A stretch of 64,000 nucleotides of DNA from Levilactobacillus hammesii DSM 16381 (GCF_001434395.1 NZ_AZFS01000059.1:96541-160540), one strand, 5' to 3'; shown: positions 1 through 9,788, counted from the first letter of the stretch. Notes: generated from the letters alone by a model not told the origin. Made by a program: numbers and translations.

Positions 1-30
1 CTGCCAGCCGCAGGTGAAAGGTTAGGCCAT
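1..30. other. Probable 3' end of a structured element cut by the window edge
   Basis: The first bases (CAGCCGCAGGTGA at about 5-17) match the 3' end of the structured element at 35982-36147, where CAGCCGCAGGTGA also closes and follows the outer stem. I infer that a third copy of that element lies just left of the window. Only the tail is visible, so this rests on about 16 matching bases. Confidence 0.35.
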
Positions 31-75
31 TTTCAAGTCTACCATTTCAACTAGTCTGCAATTGTGGTAAATAAA

Positions 76-108
76 AATGGCGGACGAACACACCGTCCGT
101 CCGCCATT
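76..108 (-). terminator. Terminator of xylA
   Basis: A perfect 11-bp inverted repeat (AATGGCGGACG at 76-86, CGTCCGCCATT at 98-108) is followed on the minus strand by a T-rich tract. It lies 30 bases beyond the xylA stop and is a standard Rho-independent terminator. Confidence 0.85.
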
Positions 109-139
109 CTATTGATCTTTATTTTCGTAAGGATCGAGA

Positions 140-1495
140 TTACTTGCTCAAAGTGTCAATGATGTAATGGTTGATCGTATCCTTGACTTCTTCCAAGTGA
201 TCTGAGTGCGTAGCAGCAATCAATTCTGATTGTGGCTTGTCGATAGCGTACTTTTCAAGGGACTTGAAGTCTGCCTTGCCGCTTTCGATATCAGCACCGA
301 TACCAGATTCGTATGAACTGTAACGGTCCTTCTTCAAGTTGTCTAAGAAGCCGTCTTCCTTCATAGCAACGGCAACCCGTAAGCCGGCAGCAAAGCTGTC
401 CATACCTACAATGTGACCGTAGAAGAGGTCTTCTGGGGCAAATGATGAACGACGAGGCTTAGCATCGAAGTTCAAACCACCGCGAGGGCCGATGCTGCCG
501 TTTTCAACAACTTCGTACATTGCAGCAGTCGTTTCGTACAAGTTAGATGGGTATTCATCAATATCCCAGCCGATTAACTTGTCACCTTGGTTGGCGTCCA
601 ATGAACCTAACAGACCTGCTTCACGGGCAGTCCGGATTTCGTGTTGGTAAGTGTGACCAGCTAAGTTAGCGTGGTTACCTTCCAAGTTCAACTTGAAGTC
701 TTTGTCCAAACCGTATTCCTTCATGAAGGCAATCGTGGTTGCGGCATCGAAGTCGTATTGGTGAGTCGTTGGTTCCTTTGGCTTTGGTTCGAGCAACATT
801 TGTGCGTCGAAGCCAATTTCGTTAGCGTAGTCTTTAGCCATGTGGAAGAACTTAGCAGCGTGTTCTTGTTCTTCCTTCATGTTGGTGTTCCAGAGTGATT
901 CGTAACCTTCACGGCCACCCCAGAAGACATAGTTTTCAGAGCCAACACGCTTACCAATTTCCAAACTGTGCTTCAATTGAGCGGCACAGTAAGCAAAGAT
1001 GTCAGCGTATGGAGAAGTTGCGGCACCTTCAACGAAGCGAGGGTTCGTGAACATGTTTGACGTGTTCCAGAGAACCTTCATGCCAGAAGTCTTTTGGTAT
1101 TCAACGATCTTGTCAACAACTTTGTCCAGGTTCTTGTTGGTTTCACGTAAAGTGTCGCCTTCTGGAGCTAAGTCACGATCGTGGAAGCAAAGGTAATCTA
1201 CACCCAATTTGTCGTAAAATTCGAATGCAGCATCAACCTTGGCTAAAGCCAAGTCCATAGGATCAGTGTACTTGTCGTATGGACGTTGGGCAGTACCATC
1301 ACCGAATGGGTCAACTAAGCGTTGATCAAAGGTGTGCCAGTAAGCTACGGCGAACCGTAACCAATCTTTCATTTTCTTTCCGCCAATAACTTCTTCTGGG
1401 TTGTAGTATTGGAACCCTAAACCTGACTTCTTATCTTGATGGCCGACGTATTGAATCTTGTCGATGCCCTTCCAGTAACTTGTTTTAGTATCCAT
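140..1495 (-). CDS. xylA: Xylose isomerase
   Basis: Interconverts D-xylose and D-xylulose in the cytoplasm, the first step of xylose use before xylulokinase and the phosphoketolase pathway. The 451-residue protein has the usual length and all hallmark motifs: catalytic His in FHDRD (about residue 105), WGGREG (193-198), LEPKPKEPT with metal-binding Glu and Lys (236-244), and [12 protein letters not shown] (273-287). An AGGAGGG ribosome site precedes the ATG. Upstream lie a sigma-70 promoter, an operator-like dyad and a cre-like site, so xylose induction through XylR and glucose repression through CcpA are expected. No xylB or xylose transporter is seen on the part of the locus in view; they may lie to the left. 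Confidence 0.97.
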   Translation of the reverse strand: MDTKTSYWKGIDKIQYVGHQDKKSGLGFQYYNPEEVIGGKKMKDWLRFAVAYWHTFDQRLVDPFGDGTAQRPYDKYTDPMDLALAKVDAAFEFYDKLGVDYLCFHDRDLAPEGDTLRETNKNLDKVVDKIVEYQKTSGMKVLWNTSNMFTNPRFVEGAATSPYADIFAYCAAQLKHSLEIGKRVGSENYVFWGGREGYESLWNTNMKEEQEHAAKFFHMAKDYANEIGFDAQMLLEPKPKEPTTHQYDFDAATTIAFMKEYGLDKDFKLNLEGNHANLAGHTYQHEIRTAREAGLLGSLDANQGDKLIGWDIDEYPSNLYETTAAMYEVVENGSIGPRGGLNFDAKPRRSSFAPEDLFYGHIVGMDSFAAGLRVAVAMKEDGFLDNLKKDRYSSYESGIGADIESGKADFKSLEKYAIDKPQSELIAATHSDHLEEVKDTINHYIIDTLSK

Positions 1496-1516
1496 AATTT
1501 ATAAAAACCCTCCTAG

Positions 1517-1541
1517 TTAGTTCGTTGCGACAACCAACTTA
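1517..1541 (-). promoter_or_regulatory. Putative XylR operator
   Basis: Imperfect dyad TTAGTTCGTTG (1517-1527) and CAACCAACTTA (1531-1541) around a 3-base centre, 9 of 11 positions complementary. It resembles the AGTTTGTT/AACAAACT type of xyl operator known from Gram-positive XylR systems and sits between the -10 box and the ribosome site of xylA, where a bound repressor would block transcription. The assignment to XylR is inference. Confidence 0.65.
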
Positions 1542-1549
1542 CAAATTCA

Positions 1550-1577
1550 ATTATACAAGGTTTTATCGTTAATGCAA
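1550..1577 (-). promoter_or_regulatory. xylA promoter
   Basis: On the minus strand TTGCAT (1572-1577) and a perfect TATAAT (1550-1555) are separated by 16 bases. This gives a transcript start about 40 bases upstream of the xylA start codon. Confidence 0.75.
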
Positions 1578-1586
1578 GCGTTTTCG
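1573..1586. promoter_or_regulatory. cre-like catabolite repression site
   Basis: The complement reads CGAAAACGCTTGCA, 12 of 14 matches to the cre consensus TGWAANCGNTNWCA. It overlaps the -35 box of xylA, a position where CcpA would exclude RNA polymerase. Confidence 0.6.
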
Positions 1587-1589
1587 GGA

Positions 1590-2090
1590 AAAGATTTAAA
1601 AAATTGTTAGCGATTGCGAATAGTGTCGTACGGGGATTTCACTGTAAGCTTACAGTCCGTATGATCTTCCAGGTTAGTCAGCTTTTTTCCTATAGTATGA
1701 CTGTTAAAAAGAACTTCATAATCCTACTCTTAAAAGCATTGCCATTTGCATTGCTAGAAAGTAGGTGCTGGCTAAAGCTGACAAACTAACTGCTACTTTA
1801 TGCCATTATTATGTAACTTATAACCAACCATCGACCCGTACATCTTTTAGGACAGCAATCAAGCTATCCACAATTATGACATTCTTTTTTCATATTCTTT
1901 TTTTAATAACCATTCTCATTTATGAGTCTTTTGCATTAGAGAAACGCCTCTAATACACGTTTTCGACTATTGGCTAAGTCACTTTTGCATGGTTATTCTC
2001 ACTATAAACCTAATCAGGTATGCTGTGGATTTCTTCTCTCAAATCTCCTATACTGGTGTTAATCGTTATTCAGACGTAGTTTTAACCCTT
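1590..2090. other. Gene-less AT-rich spacer
   Basis: About 500 bases between the divergent xylA and the surface protein gene. I see no reading frame with a credible ribosome site, no strong hairpin and no convincing promoter for the plus-strand gene; the base composition is clearly more AT-rich than in the flanking genes. Confidence 0.5.
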
Positions 2091-2113
2091 AACTTGTTCG
2101 AAGGAGGAGTATC

Positions 2114-4357
2114 ATGACTAAAATAGCAAACACAACTCTACATTACAAAATGTACAAAAGCGGAAAATCCTGGGTTTTTGCCGGCATTGTTTCGGCGGGC
2201 TTGCTTTTCACCTTTGGCGGCACTGTAGCCCACGCGGATGCTAACTCCAATCCAGCTACAACGACTGAAACAACCGTTGAGCCGACGACAACTGAGACCA
2301 GAAACCGTGTTTTGCCAGAAACGCCTAATTCAAAAGAAACAACAAATGTGACCCCTGAGAATCCAGCGCCAGCTAAACAGCCAACCACTCCTGAAGAACC
2401 AGTCGTACATACACCAGCACCAGCACCAGCACCAGCACCAGCACCAGCACCAGCACCAGCACCAGCACCTAAGGTTGAGCCAAAAGATCCAAAAACACAA
2501 GTGTCCCAAACCCCAACACCGCAGCCAATTGATGCCTCATCATCACAACCTGCAAGCACGCCAATTGCCGCTATAACGCCACTCAATGTGCCAGCAAGCC
2601 AGTCGATTGATGACTGGATGCCAAATAAGACACTCCAGAGAATGGTTGCCAAGTATCTTAAAGAGGATGCCTCTCAGATCACACAAACTGATATGTTGCA
2701 ATTAACCCACCTGAGCACAGGGCATGTACTAGGTGACACTGTTTATGTTGATGGCGAAACGCCCTTTTCATTAGAGGGACTTCAATACGCCAAGAATTTA
2801 CTTTCGCTGGATCTTTCTTTTCAAGGTAATGGCGAGGGTAAGAACCCAGAATACACTGCTTTACAAAATTCACCAAATGGATCAGGGGCAATAGGCGATG
2901 TTGTTGACTTAACACCTTTAATTCCGCTCAAGAAATTAACGACCTTACATGTTGCATATAACAAGATTGCTAATCTTAAACCACTCGCCAATCTTAAAAA
3001 TCTCGTTGACTTGGATGTTTCTTACAATATGATCGGTGATTTTTCGATGCTTGATTCCAAGCAATTTGCGTCTCTACAAATCTCACATCAACTCTTTGTA
3101 CTTGACTTTGCACAGCAGAAGTTTATCGACCCAAAGACCCAAAAGATTACTGTGCTTTCTCCCGTTCAACTTCCGAAGAACTATAATGCAACTTTAAGCA
3201 ATAAATTTATTTCGCCAACCGACTTCCAAGACATCGAGCGAAAAATTAGAGAAGTTCACGTTGGCCCTAATGCTGGCGGAATGCTTACTCAAGTCTTCTT
3301 ATCAGGTATGACCAGGGACGATTTCAATCTAAATGCGGATAATACCATTACCTTTAAAAACATTGCACCACAGAGTCTCTACTACTACGAGAATGGCTTC
3401 TCAGGTGTGGATGGTTACGCGCCGACAGTTACTGGTATTGCCACTCCTGGCCATCATAAATATTATCTTCGTGCCGATTTAATCAGCACTCTAAGAGATT
3501 TCTTTACCGTCCTCATCCCCTACGCCACTACCGCCGCACCTATCACCGTCCAATACCGGGATAAAGCCGATGACGCCACAGCAATCAAACCAGACCTCGT
3601 CTTTGGCAGCGACAAAACGGCCGGTGATACCTACACGCTGACGCCAGACCAACTGGCCGTTGACGGCTACACCTATGATGATGCTGCTAATCAAAATGCC
3701 GCCATCACCGGAACATTCTCGGATCAGGCACAAACCATCACCTTGTATTACACCAAGGATGCCACTAAACCAGTTACCCCCGTCACCCCACCCGTTACGC
3801 CGGCCACAACCGTAACGGTCACGGTTCACTACCAAGACGGTCAGGGCGCGCAATTACTACCTGATGCGCAACTGACTGGTCAGCCGGGGACAACTTACCA
3901 GGTAAAAACCCCCGTACTCCAAGGCTACCAGCTAGATTCCGCCAGCAACCCGACTGGTACGTTTGGATCAAGTAATCAAGACGTCATGGTCACCTACCAC
4001 AAGCTGGCTTCTGGCGGAGATGGCGCCACAATCACACCAGGAACCGACCCCACTAAGAAGCAGCCAAATCAGGCTAAACCCAACCAAGCCAAACCCGCTC
4101 AGCCACAAAAAGCTAATAACCAGGGTCAAGCCGCAACGGTCACGGCCACTGCCAAGCAGCCACAACGTTTAACCGCGACAGCACCCGCAAAAGTTGCGGG
4201 TAAGACCACAGCCAACTCGGTAGACTTAGCCGCCCCAACCGCGGCAACTAAACAAACCTTGCCCCAAACCAACGAGCATCGTACGTCACCACTCGTCGGT
4301 TTAGCCCTTCTCTTGGGCACCATCATCGGCTTTACCGTTCGACGGAAACGCAACTAA
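2114..4357 (+). CDS. Cell-wall-anchored LRR/MucBP surface protein
   Basis: A 747-residue surface protein likely to take part in adhesion. In order: a KxYKxGKxW-type signal peptide (KMYKSGKSW at 12-20, hydrophobic core to about 40); a Thr/Pro-rich linker with a run of Ala-Pro repeats (101-119); a folded part with internalin-like leucine-rich repeats (about 195-330); two MucBP-type domains (about 475-550 and 565-635, the second starting VTVHYQDGQG); a Lys/Gln/Pro-rich wall-spanning stretch; and a sortase signal LPQTNE (716-721) followed by a hydrophobic segment and RRKRN. LPQTxE is the lactobacillus form of LPXTG. A strong AAGGAGGAG site precedes the ATG. It interrupts the xylA-xylR pair. The ligand cannot be told from sequence. 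Confidence 0.9.
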   Translation: MTKIANTTLHYKMYKSGKSWVFAGIVSAGLLFTFGGTVAHADANSNPATTTETTVEPTTTETRNRVLPETPNSKETTNVTPENPAPAKQPTTPEEPVVHTPAPAPAPAPAPAPAPAPAPKVEPKDPKTQVSQTPTPQPIDASSSQPASTPIAAITPLNVPASQSIDDWMPNKTLQRMVAKYLKEDASQITQTDMLQLTHLSTGHVLGDTVYVDGETPFSLEGLQYAKNLLSLDLSFQGNGEGKNPEYTALQNSPNGSGAIGDVVDLTPLIPLKKLTTLHVAYNKIANLKPLANLKNLVDLDVSYNMIGDFSMLDSKQFASLQISHQLFVLDFAQQKFIDPKTQKITVLSPVQLPKNYNATLSNKFISPTDFQDIERKIREVHVGPNAGGMLTQVFLSGMTRDDFNLNADNTITFKNIAPQSLYYYENGFSGVDGYAPTVTGIATPGHHKYYLRADLISTLRDFFTVLIPYATTAAPITVQYRDKADDATAIKPDLVFGSDKTAGDTYTLTPDQLAVDGYTYDDAANQNAAITGTFSDQAQTITLYYTKDATKPVTPVTPPVTPATTVTVTVHYQDGQGAQLLPDAQLTGQPGTTYQVKTPVLQGYQLDSASNPTGTFGSSNQDVMVTYHKLASGGDGATITPGTDPTKKQPNQAKPNQAKPAQPQKANNQGQAATVTATAKQPQRLTATAPAKVAGKTTANSVDLAAPTAATKQTLPQTNEHRTSPLVGLALLLGTIIGFTVRRKRN

Positions 4358-4374
4358 TCCTAAGGCACAATATA

Positions 4375-4414
4375 AAAATGACGTCCACAGCGAAATTGCC
4401 GTGGGCGTCATTTT
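4375..4414. terminator. Bidirectional terminator
   Basis: A 14-bp stem (4375-4388 with 4401-4414, one wobble pair) begins with AAAA and ends with TTTT, serving both the surface protein gene (+) and xylR (-), which converge here. Confidence 0.85.
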
Positions 4415-4425
4415 GTGAACTCATC

Positions 4426-5625
4426 TTAAATTTCAGTAGCTTCCGCGTTCGGTCGGTCAAAATTCAACTCGTAGCCGTTAAGATTCAACACGCGGTGCGT
4501 GATCAGGGAGCAGCCGCCGAGAACCGTGGCTAGCCGAGCATTGTTGGTCAGCTCAATCCCCCGGTCATCATTTTCAGACAACTTACGGTAAGCCACGCGA
4601 ATGTCGGTCAACAGATCCGGTAGTTCTTCAACCAACGGTGAGTTGATGAAGAACGCATCGGGATCCAGTGTGCGCATCGTGTTATAGATCAGGGAAGAAA
4701 TTCCCATCACAAAGGTCCGCATAATCTTGACCGTTTCCGCATCCCCGTCTTGATATAGTCGGACAATGTCGCCACGGTCCAGGTTACTGAGCTGTTTACG
4801 TTGTTCAACCTGCTGGATAATGGCGTCTTCCGAACAAATATCTTCGGCGTGGATCGGCCGGGTCTTGCCGTCATCATCAAATTGTAGACTGGCCACCGTT
4901 CGCCCAATTTCGCCGGCATCCCCGTGTTCACCCCGGAAGAGGTCGCGGTGCAGGATAACCCCGGCACCAATCCCACGGTGAATACTGATGGTGACAGCAC
5001 TGTTGAGGTTGCGAGCGCCATTGAAGTCCCGTTCATAAACGGCAGACAGGTTGGCTTCGTTTTCCAACACGACCGGCACGTGGTAGGCCTCGGTAAAGGT
5101 CTGCTCTAAGTCGATACCATCCATATCAATGAAGGGGGACGTGACCACTTTATTATCCATCACGATCCCGTGAATGGAGAAGCAGATGCCGAGTAGGCCA
5201 TGACTGCTGGTATCAGCGGACTGGGTATCCGTAATATACTGCTTGATCCGATCCACCATCTCGTGAATCGATTGATCCTTGGTCTCAATCCGGTCATACT
5301 GCCAAACGTGGCCATCCAAACGCGTGGCCAGGGCGTGCAAGTGCCGGTACCCCAAATCAAACGTTAATGTGTAACCATAGTTCTGGTTGATCTCAACTAA
5401 CGTCGGCTTACGCCCACCCGCAGTGGAAGCCTCCCCCAGACCCAATTCTGTCAAGTACCCGTCGGCCATCAGTGTGTTGTATAACGATGAGACCGTTGAC
5501 TTATTTAGGTGAAGCTGGTGAGAAATTTCGATCCGCGAGGTGGGATGGTTATTAAAAATCTGTTGTAGGACAAACTTCAAATTCTGGTCATGCAACTGAT
5601 TACGATTCATACTACGACGAACCAT
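4426..5625 (-). CDS. xylR: Xylose operon repressor, ROK family
   Basis: A 399-residue ROK-family regulator: an N-terminal winged helix (about residues 10-65, with ISHQLHLNKSTVSSLYNTL as the recognition region) and a sugar-kinase-like domain with the ROK glycine motif GIGAGVILH...GEHGDAGEIGR (about 215-240). I do not see the CXCGXXGC zinc motif of many ROK proteins in the region after it. Length and layout fit XylR of Lactobacillus and Bacillus, which represses xyl genes until xylose binds. The start at 5625 is chosen for the AAGGAGGG site seven bases upstream; a second Met lies at residue 6. The operator-like dyad before xylA, 4 kb away, is the expected target. Confidence 0.88.
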   Translation of the reverse strand: MVRRSMNRNQLHDQNLKFVLQQIFNNHPTSRIEISHQLHLNKSTVSSLYNTLMADGYLTELGLGEASTAGGRKPTLVEINQNYGYTLTFDLGYRHLHALATRLDGHVWQYDRIETKDQSIHEMVDRIKQYITDTQSADTSSHGLLGICFSIHGIVMDNKVVTSPFIDMDGIDLEQTFTEAYHVPVVLENEANLSAVYERDFNGARNLNSAVTISIHRGIGAGVILHRDLFRGEHGDAGEIGRTVASLQFDDDGKTRPIHAEDICSEDAIIQQVEQRKQLSNLDRGDIVRLYQDGDAETVKIMRTFVMGISSLIYNTMRTLDPDAFFINSPLVEELPDLLTDIRVAYRKLSENDDRGIELTNNARLATVLGGCSLITHRVLNLNGYELNFDRPNAEATEI

Positions 5626-5639
5626 CCAAATCCCTCCTT

Positions 5640-5893
5640 ATCGCTCGGTCGTTCTTGCACCACTTCTCAAGTCATTACTGTTAGTGCGGCAGGCCGCCCA
5701 ACTAACCGGGACAGCCACCGTCTTGAATATAATTCGATTGGAAGCGATAACAGAAACTAACATCATGGTTCAGTGAACCAACTAACCTCAGTATCGCCCA
5801 CACCTTGTGAAATTTCAACCGTTTGTGCGAAATTTGTTGTGTTTTTTTTCGAATGGGTATTTTTCCGTGACAAGCCAGATACCTGAGCGAGCT
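5640..5893. other. Gene-less spacer upstream of xylR
   Basis: About 250 bases between xylR and the terminator of the arsC-type gene. It should hold the xylR promoter, but no -35/-10 pair stands out. No credible reading frame is seen. Confidence 0.4.
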
Positions 5894-5930
5894 AAAAAAA
5901 AGAGATGAGGTGGAAATTCCCCTCATCTCT
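5894..5930 (-). terminator. Terminator of the arsC-type gene
   Basis: Perfect 10-bp stem AGAGATGAGG (5901-5910) with CCTCATCTCT (5921-5930); on the minus strand it is followed by a run of seven T. Confidence 0.85.
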
Positions 5931-5976
5931 AGCCATATTTGTCATAAAACTGACACGATATGTATACGCATATCGC

Positions 5977-6393
5977 CTACTCTTCTAGCGCCGCCACCAA
6001 CCGCTTCACACGCGCTTCAATCTCATCACGTACCTGCCGGAAAACGGCCAGTACTGCGTCTTCGTCCCCAGTCGCTTGGGCCGGATCAGGGAGTGGCCAG
6101 TGACGCTTAGCCACGGTGGGCGGCGTCATCGGACACTTGTCCCGGGCATCCCCACACAGGGTGACCACCATGTCGCTGTGCTGTAAATAGTCGTTATCAA
6201 TCAGTTTCGATTGTTGTTGGCTAATGTCGATCCCGCGTTCGGCCATCACCTTCACCGCCAGTGGATTCAAGCCGTGTTGTTCAACACCCGCGCTAGCGAT
6301 CTGCCAATCTTGCGGTGCCAACTGTCGGGCAAAGCCTTCCGCCATTTGACTGCGGCAAGAATTCCCGGTACAGAGAAAATAGAGTTGCGTCAT
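5977..6393 (-). CDS. arsC: Arsenate reductase, thioredoxin-coupled type
   Basis: A 138-residue protein of the low-molecular-weight tyrosine phosphatase fold. The P-loop C8TGNSCR14S, with Cys13 inside it, and the downstream pair Cys80/Cys87 ([10 protein letters not shown]) are the three redox cysteines of thioredoxin-coupled arsenate reductases (Cys10/82/89 type); the general acid is in DPA near residue 103. The reaction is arsenate to arsenite in the cytoplasm. No arsenite exporter or ArsR lies next to it, so it appears to be a stand-alone gene with its own terminator. A phosphatase role is less likely given the conserved cysteine pair. Confidence 0.88.
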   Translation of the reverse strand: MTQLYFLCTGNSCRSQMAEGFARQLAPQDWQIASAGVEQHGLNPLAVKVMAERGIDISQQQSKLIDNDYLQHSDMVVTLCGDARDKCPMTPPTVAKRHWPLPDPAQATGDEDAVLAVFRQVRDEIEARVKRLVAALEE

Positions 6394-6455
6394 GGTTGCT
6401 ACCTCCGTTTCATTAATGCTGCTATGAGTATACCATGACTCTCACGCAGACCGCC

Positions 6456-7841
6456 CTAACGATCATTCTCAACCACGGACGTCCGCTCACTAGCCCACCG
6501 CAGATGCCCCCAAACGATCCCGAGGACAAAACCCACAAAGGTCGGAACTAGCCACCCCAAGCCGAGACCGGCAAACGGGATGACCTGGTGATAGAATCGC
6601 AAGACGCTCGCAACTGGCCCTAGACTGGTCACTACCTTGGGTGAATTGGCCAGCATGTCCAACACGGCCGGAACCGCGGTAAAAGCAATCGTCATTTTAT
6701 ACACAATACCAGCGTAGGGGCGTTTGGCAACCGTTAAGGAAACCAAGATTAACGCCAACGACAACGGATAGAGCAGCATCAACACGGGCAACGACCAGGC
6801 AATGATCGTGTTCAGTCCGGCGTTAGCCACCAGGAAGGACACGAAGGTGGTCACGCGTAACCAGCTCAGGTAGCTGACCTTGGGGAATAACTTGTGAAAG
6901 TCCTGGGCAAACGAAGTCACCAGCCCTAGTGCCGTCGTGAAGACCCCCAGCGTCACCAGAACTCCCAGGAAGGCCGTCCCGAACCGCGTGAAGTAGTGAC
7001 CCACGATTTGCGATAACGCCACGGCGCCATTTGCGGACAACGTCAATTGACTCAGGCTAAAGGCCCCCAACAGAACCAACCCAAAGTAGATCAGGATTTC
7101 CAAGACAATGCTCAACGTCCCGGCCTTAGCCGTCAGTCGGGTGAGCTCCCGGTCGTGGTAACCCAGCCCCCGAACCGCATGGACAAAGGTCACACTCAAG
7201 GCCAGCAGTGCGACCGCATCCACGGTGTTGTAGCCTTCCAGAAAGCCACTGACCGTTGCGTTGCTCTGGTAAGCCGTGGTCGCCGCGTGATCCAAGCCAC
7301 CCATCGGATTGATAAATGCTACCACGAAGATGATGGCCAACATCGCTAAGAAGCCCGCGTTTAGGTACTTACCGACCACCTTGACCAAGTTATTCTGATG
7401 CGTGGCCAATAGGTAGGCGGCGCCGAAGAACAAGCCCGTGAAGAGCAACATCCCCACCGTGTCGAAACGCTTAGGCAGAAACGGCTGCAGCGCCATTTCA
7501 TAAGCCGTTGCGGCCGTCCGTGGCGTCCCGAAGAAGGGCCCGATTGTCAGGTGAACCAGGATTAAAAAGAGAGCCGCATAGTGCCGCCCCACCGGCTTGG
7601 CCAGGTCATAGAGACCGTCGCTCTTGGTGACCACCACCGCCAAAATCGCTAGCAGCGGAAACAACGACCCAGAGATCGCGAAGCCCAGAGCCGCCGTGAA
7701 CCAGTGACTGCCCGCCATTTGCCCCAGGTGCACGGGGAAAATTAAGTTGCCGGAACCAAAGAACATACCGAAGATCAGGGAACTAACTACTAATAATTGT
7801 CCCAAGTTTTTGCGCGATTTACCCGTTACTGTCTGCTTCAT
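6456..7841 (-). CDS. brnQ: Branched-chain amino acid permease BrnQ (Ile-type T-box)
   Basis: A 461-residue membrane protein with about 12 hydrophobic segments, of the LIVCS family, importing leucine, isoleucine and valine with a cation. The family start LLVVSSLIFGMFFGSGNLIFP lies at residues 16-36. It is about 80 percent alike to the second permease at 25737-27113, so the two are paralogues. Its leader (7876-8134) is a T-box whose specifier triplet reads ATC, suggesting control by uncharged tRNA-Ile. No clear terminator was picked out downstream before the short gap to the arsC-type gene. Confidence 0.93.
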   Translation of the reverse strand: MKQTVTGKSRKNLGQLLVVSSLIFGMFFGSGNLIFPVHLGQMAGSHWFTAALGFAISGSLFPLLAILAVVVTKSDGLYDLAKPVGRHYAALFLILVHLTIGPFFGTPRTAATAYEMALQPFLPKRFDTVGMLLFTGLFFGAAYLLATHQNNLVKVVGKYLNAGFLAMLAIIFVVAFINPMGGLDHAATTAYQSNATVSGFLEGYNTVDAVALLALSVTFVHAVRGLGYHDRELTRLTAKAGTLSIVLEILIYFGLVLLGAFSLSQLTLSANGAVALSQIVGHYFTRFGTAFLGVLVTLGVFTTALGLVTSFAQDFHKLFPKVSYLSWLRVTTFVSFLVANAGLNTIIAWSLPVLMLLYPLSLALILVSLTVAKRPYAGIVYKMTIAFTAVPAVLDMLANSPKVVTSLGPVASVLRFYHQVIPFAGLGLGWLVPTFVGFVLGIVWGHLRWASERTSVVENDR

Positions 7842-7875
7842 ATTGCTTCCTCCACAACTTAACTTTGATTTTAAA

Positions 7876-8134
7876 CGTCAAAAGAGCCCTTCTCCCACTA
7901 CGGGAAAAGGGCTCTACAAGTAGAACGGTACCACCTTTTTGAGGCAGTTACCCGCCTCACTCATCACGGACAAACATCCGCTAGCCAAATAATGGTGGCC
8001 ACCACGATTGCCTACATATCAGCATCGAACTCGGAAATGATTTTCACCCTGGCTTGACGGTCACTTTCCACTTGACGTGACTCACTACGCATCGCTGCCA
8101 GGGCTACTTTTTTCCTCAACGTTTTGAAGTATTG
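7876..8134 (-). promoter_or_regulatory. T-box riboswitch, probable Ile specifier (ATC)
   Basis: Minus-strand leader of brnQ. It carries the T-box core AGGTGGTACCG (7924-7936), followed by a terminator hairpin (GAGCCCTTTTCCC pairing with GGGAGAAGGGCTC, then TTTT) that overlaps the antiterminator. Aligning the specifier region with the second brnQ leader gives GAA-A-ATC-A here (ATC at 8039-8041) against GAA-G-GTT-A there. Only this offset gives branched-chain codons in both. The promoter TTGCAT (8163-8168), 17 bases, TATAAT (8140-8145) starts the leader. Confidence 0.88.
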
Positions 8135-8326
8135 GTTGTATTATAGGTGGCTATAGATGAAAATGCAATGGTAATTTTAATTGTTTTCTCATTTTATTAC
8201 TTAATGATCCATTTAACCACTGAGCGCGGGAATTGACGATTATCCTGTGTATTTAAAACCACCATTAGCTCAGCATCCTTAATTTCCGGATAGGTCTTAA
8301 TAAGGTGGCCTTTCGATTTATAAATT

Positions 8327-8388
8327 AAAAAAACGGCGATATTTGAATAAACAGCAGATAAGGTACACCTGTTTATTCAAATATTGCC
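8327..8388 (-). terminator. Strong terminator of rarA
   Basis: A 20-bp inverted repeat (8335-8354 with 8369-8388, one wobble) is followed on the minus strand by seven T. It ends the minus-strand transcription unit containing rarA and isolates the brnQ leader. Confidence 0.85.
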
Positions 8389-8459
8389 TAATTTTCAATA
8401 AACAGCTGAAATTCAATCGCTGTTTAGGTCTTTATCGTCCATATTTCAACAATCCACAG

Positions 8460-9788
8460 TTAATGTTGATCGTCACCCGCGTGGTCCTGCCGCCACTGTT
8501 TCACATAATCCAGCCGCTTCTTAAAGAGGTCTTCCCGTCCCTGATTCGTCGGGTGATAATACTCGTGGCCGATCAAGGAATCCGGTAGTGTCTGCATCGT
8601 GGTCAATTTATCCTTGGTGTCGTGCGCGTACTGATAATCCTTCCCGTAGTCCAGGTCCTTCATCAACTTGGTCGGCGCGTTGCGAATCTGAAGGGGTACC
8701 GGCTCATCACGGGTTTCCTTCACGTCCCGTTTAGCTGCCAGACGAGCCTTATAAATGGCGTTGGACTTCGGTGCCAGCGCTAGATAGGTGACCGCCTCCG
8801 TCAGATGGACGTCACACTCCGGCATCCCCAGAAATTGGCAGGCCTGAAAGACGTTGACTGCCACATTCAGGGCGTTGGTGTCTGCCAACCCAATGTCCTC
8901 GCTGGCAAAGCGGACCAAGCGCCGCGCAATGTACAACGGATCTTCGCCACCCTCCAGCATCCGCGACAGCCAATAGATGGCGGCATCCGGATCGCTGTTC
9001 CGCATGGACTTGTGCAGCGCCGAAATAATGTTATAGTGCTCCTCACCCGTCTTATCGTAGAGCACGAACTTCTGCGAGATCAGTTGTTTGAGATCGTCCA
9101 TGTTGACGGTCACCTGATCGCCCTGCTTGTTGCCGTTGAGCACGGCCATTTCTAGCGTATTCAACGCACTGCGCGCATCGCCATTGGCAAATTCAGCGAT
9201 CGCCCGCAGTTCATCGGCGCCAATCTCGACCTTGCCTTTAAACCCATCCGGGCTGGCCAACGCATTGGTCAACAACTGCTCAACATCCGCCGTCTCCAAG
9301 GCCTTGAGTACAAAGACCTTACACCGCGATAGCAGAGCGGAATTAATCTCAAAGGAGGGGTTCTCGGTCGTCGCCCCGATCAGGACAATGCTGCCCCGCT
9401 CAACGTACGGTAGAAAGGCATCCTGCTGGGCTTTGTTGAAGCGGTGAATTTCATCGACAAACACGATGGTCTTTTCACCGATGGCCAAATCATTACCGGC
9501 CTGCTTCATGATTTTTTTAATCTGACTAATGCTACTGTCGACCGCACTGAACCGTAAAAACTTGGCCTGCGTCTGGCGAGCAATAATCTCAGCTAGCGTG
9601 GTTTTGCCCACACCCGGCGGCCCCCAGAAAATCATCGACGACACCTCGTCATTTTCAATGAGCTCACGCAAAATCTTACCGGGGCCCAGCAAGTGCCCCT
9701 GACCCACGAAATCGGCGAGCGACCGCGGCCGCACCCGACTAGCCAACGGCGTATTCTGTTGATTGGCAAACAACGACTCTTGCTCCAC
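8460..9788 (-). CDS. rarA: Replication-associated recombination protein RarA (AAA ATPase)
   Basis: Homologue of RarA/MgsA, which acts at stalled replication forks. Walker A GPPGVGKTT (about residue 55), Walker B VFVDEIHRF (about 115), sensor 1 GATTENPSFE, then the C-terminal tetramerisation domain. I start it at GTG 9788 because AAGGTGGTG (8 of 9 to the anti-SD) lies six bases before it; a GTG at 9800 in the same frame is part of that ribosome site. The gene follows pglZ by only about 40 bases with no terminator between, so it may be co-transcribed with the BREX gene, but it is a housekeeping gene and marks the edge of the island. Confidence 0.93.
   Translation of the reverse strand: MEQESLFANQQNTPLASRVRPRSLADFVGQGHLLGPGKILRELIENDEVSSMIFWGPPGVGKTTLAEIIARQTQAKFLRFSAVDSSISQIKKIMKQAGNDLAIGEKTIVFVDEIHRFNKAQQDAFLPYVERGSIVLIGATTENPSFEINSALLSRCKVFVLKALETADVEQLLTNALASPDGFKGKVEIGADELRAIAEFANGDARSALNTLEMAVLNGNKQGDQVTVNMDDLKQLISQKFVLYDKTGEEHYNIISALHKSMRNSDPDAAIYWLSRMLEGGEDPLYIARRLVRFASEDIGLADTNALNVAVNVFQACQFLGMPECDVHLTEAVTYLALAPKSNAIYKARLAAKRDVKETRDEPVPLQIRNAPTKLMKDLDYGKDYQYAHDTKDKLTTMQTLPDSLIGHEYYHPTNQGREDLFKKRLDYVKQWRQDHAGDDQH

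Noticed and set aside
1604-1953. Short open frames in the spacer after xylA
   Set aside because: No ribosome sites, AT-rich codons and no protein-like composition.
2143-2652. Long open frame on the minus strand inside the surface protein gene
   Set aside because: It is a shadow produced by the Ala-Pro coding repeat, with no ribosome site.
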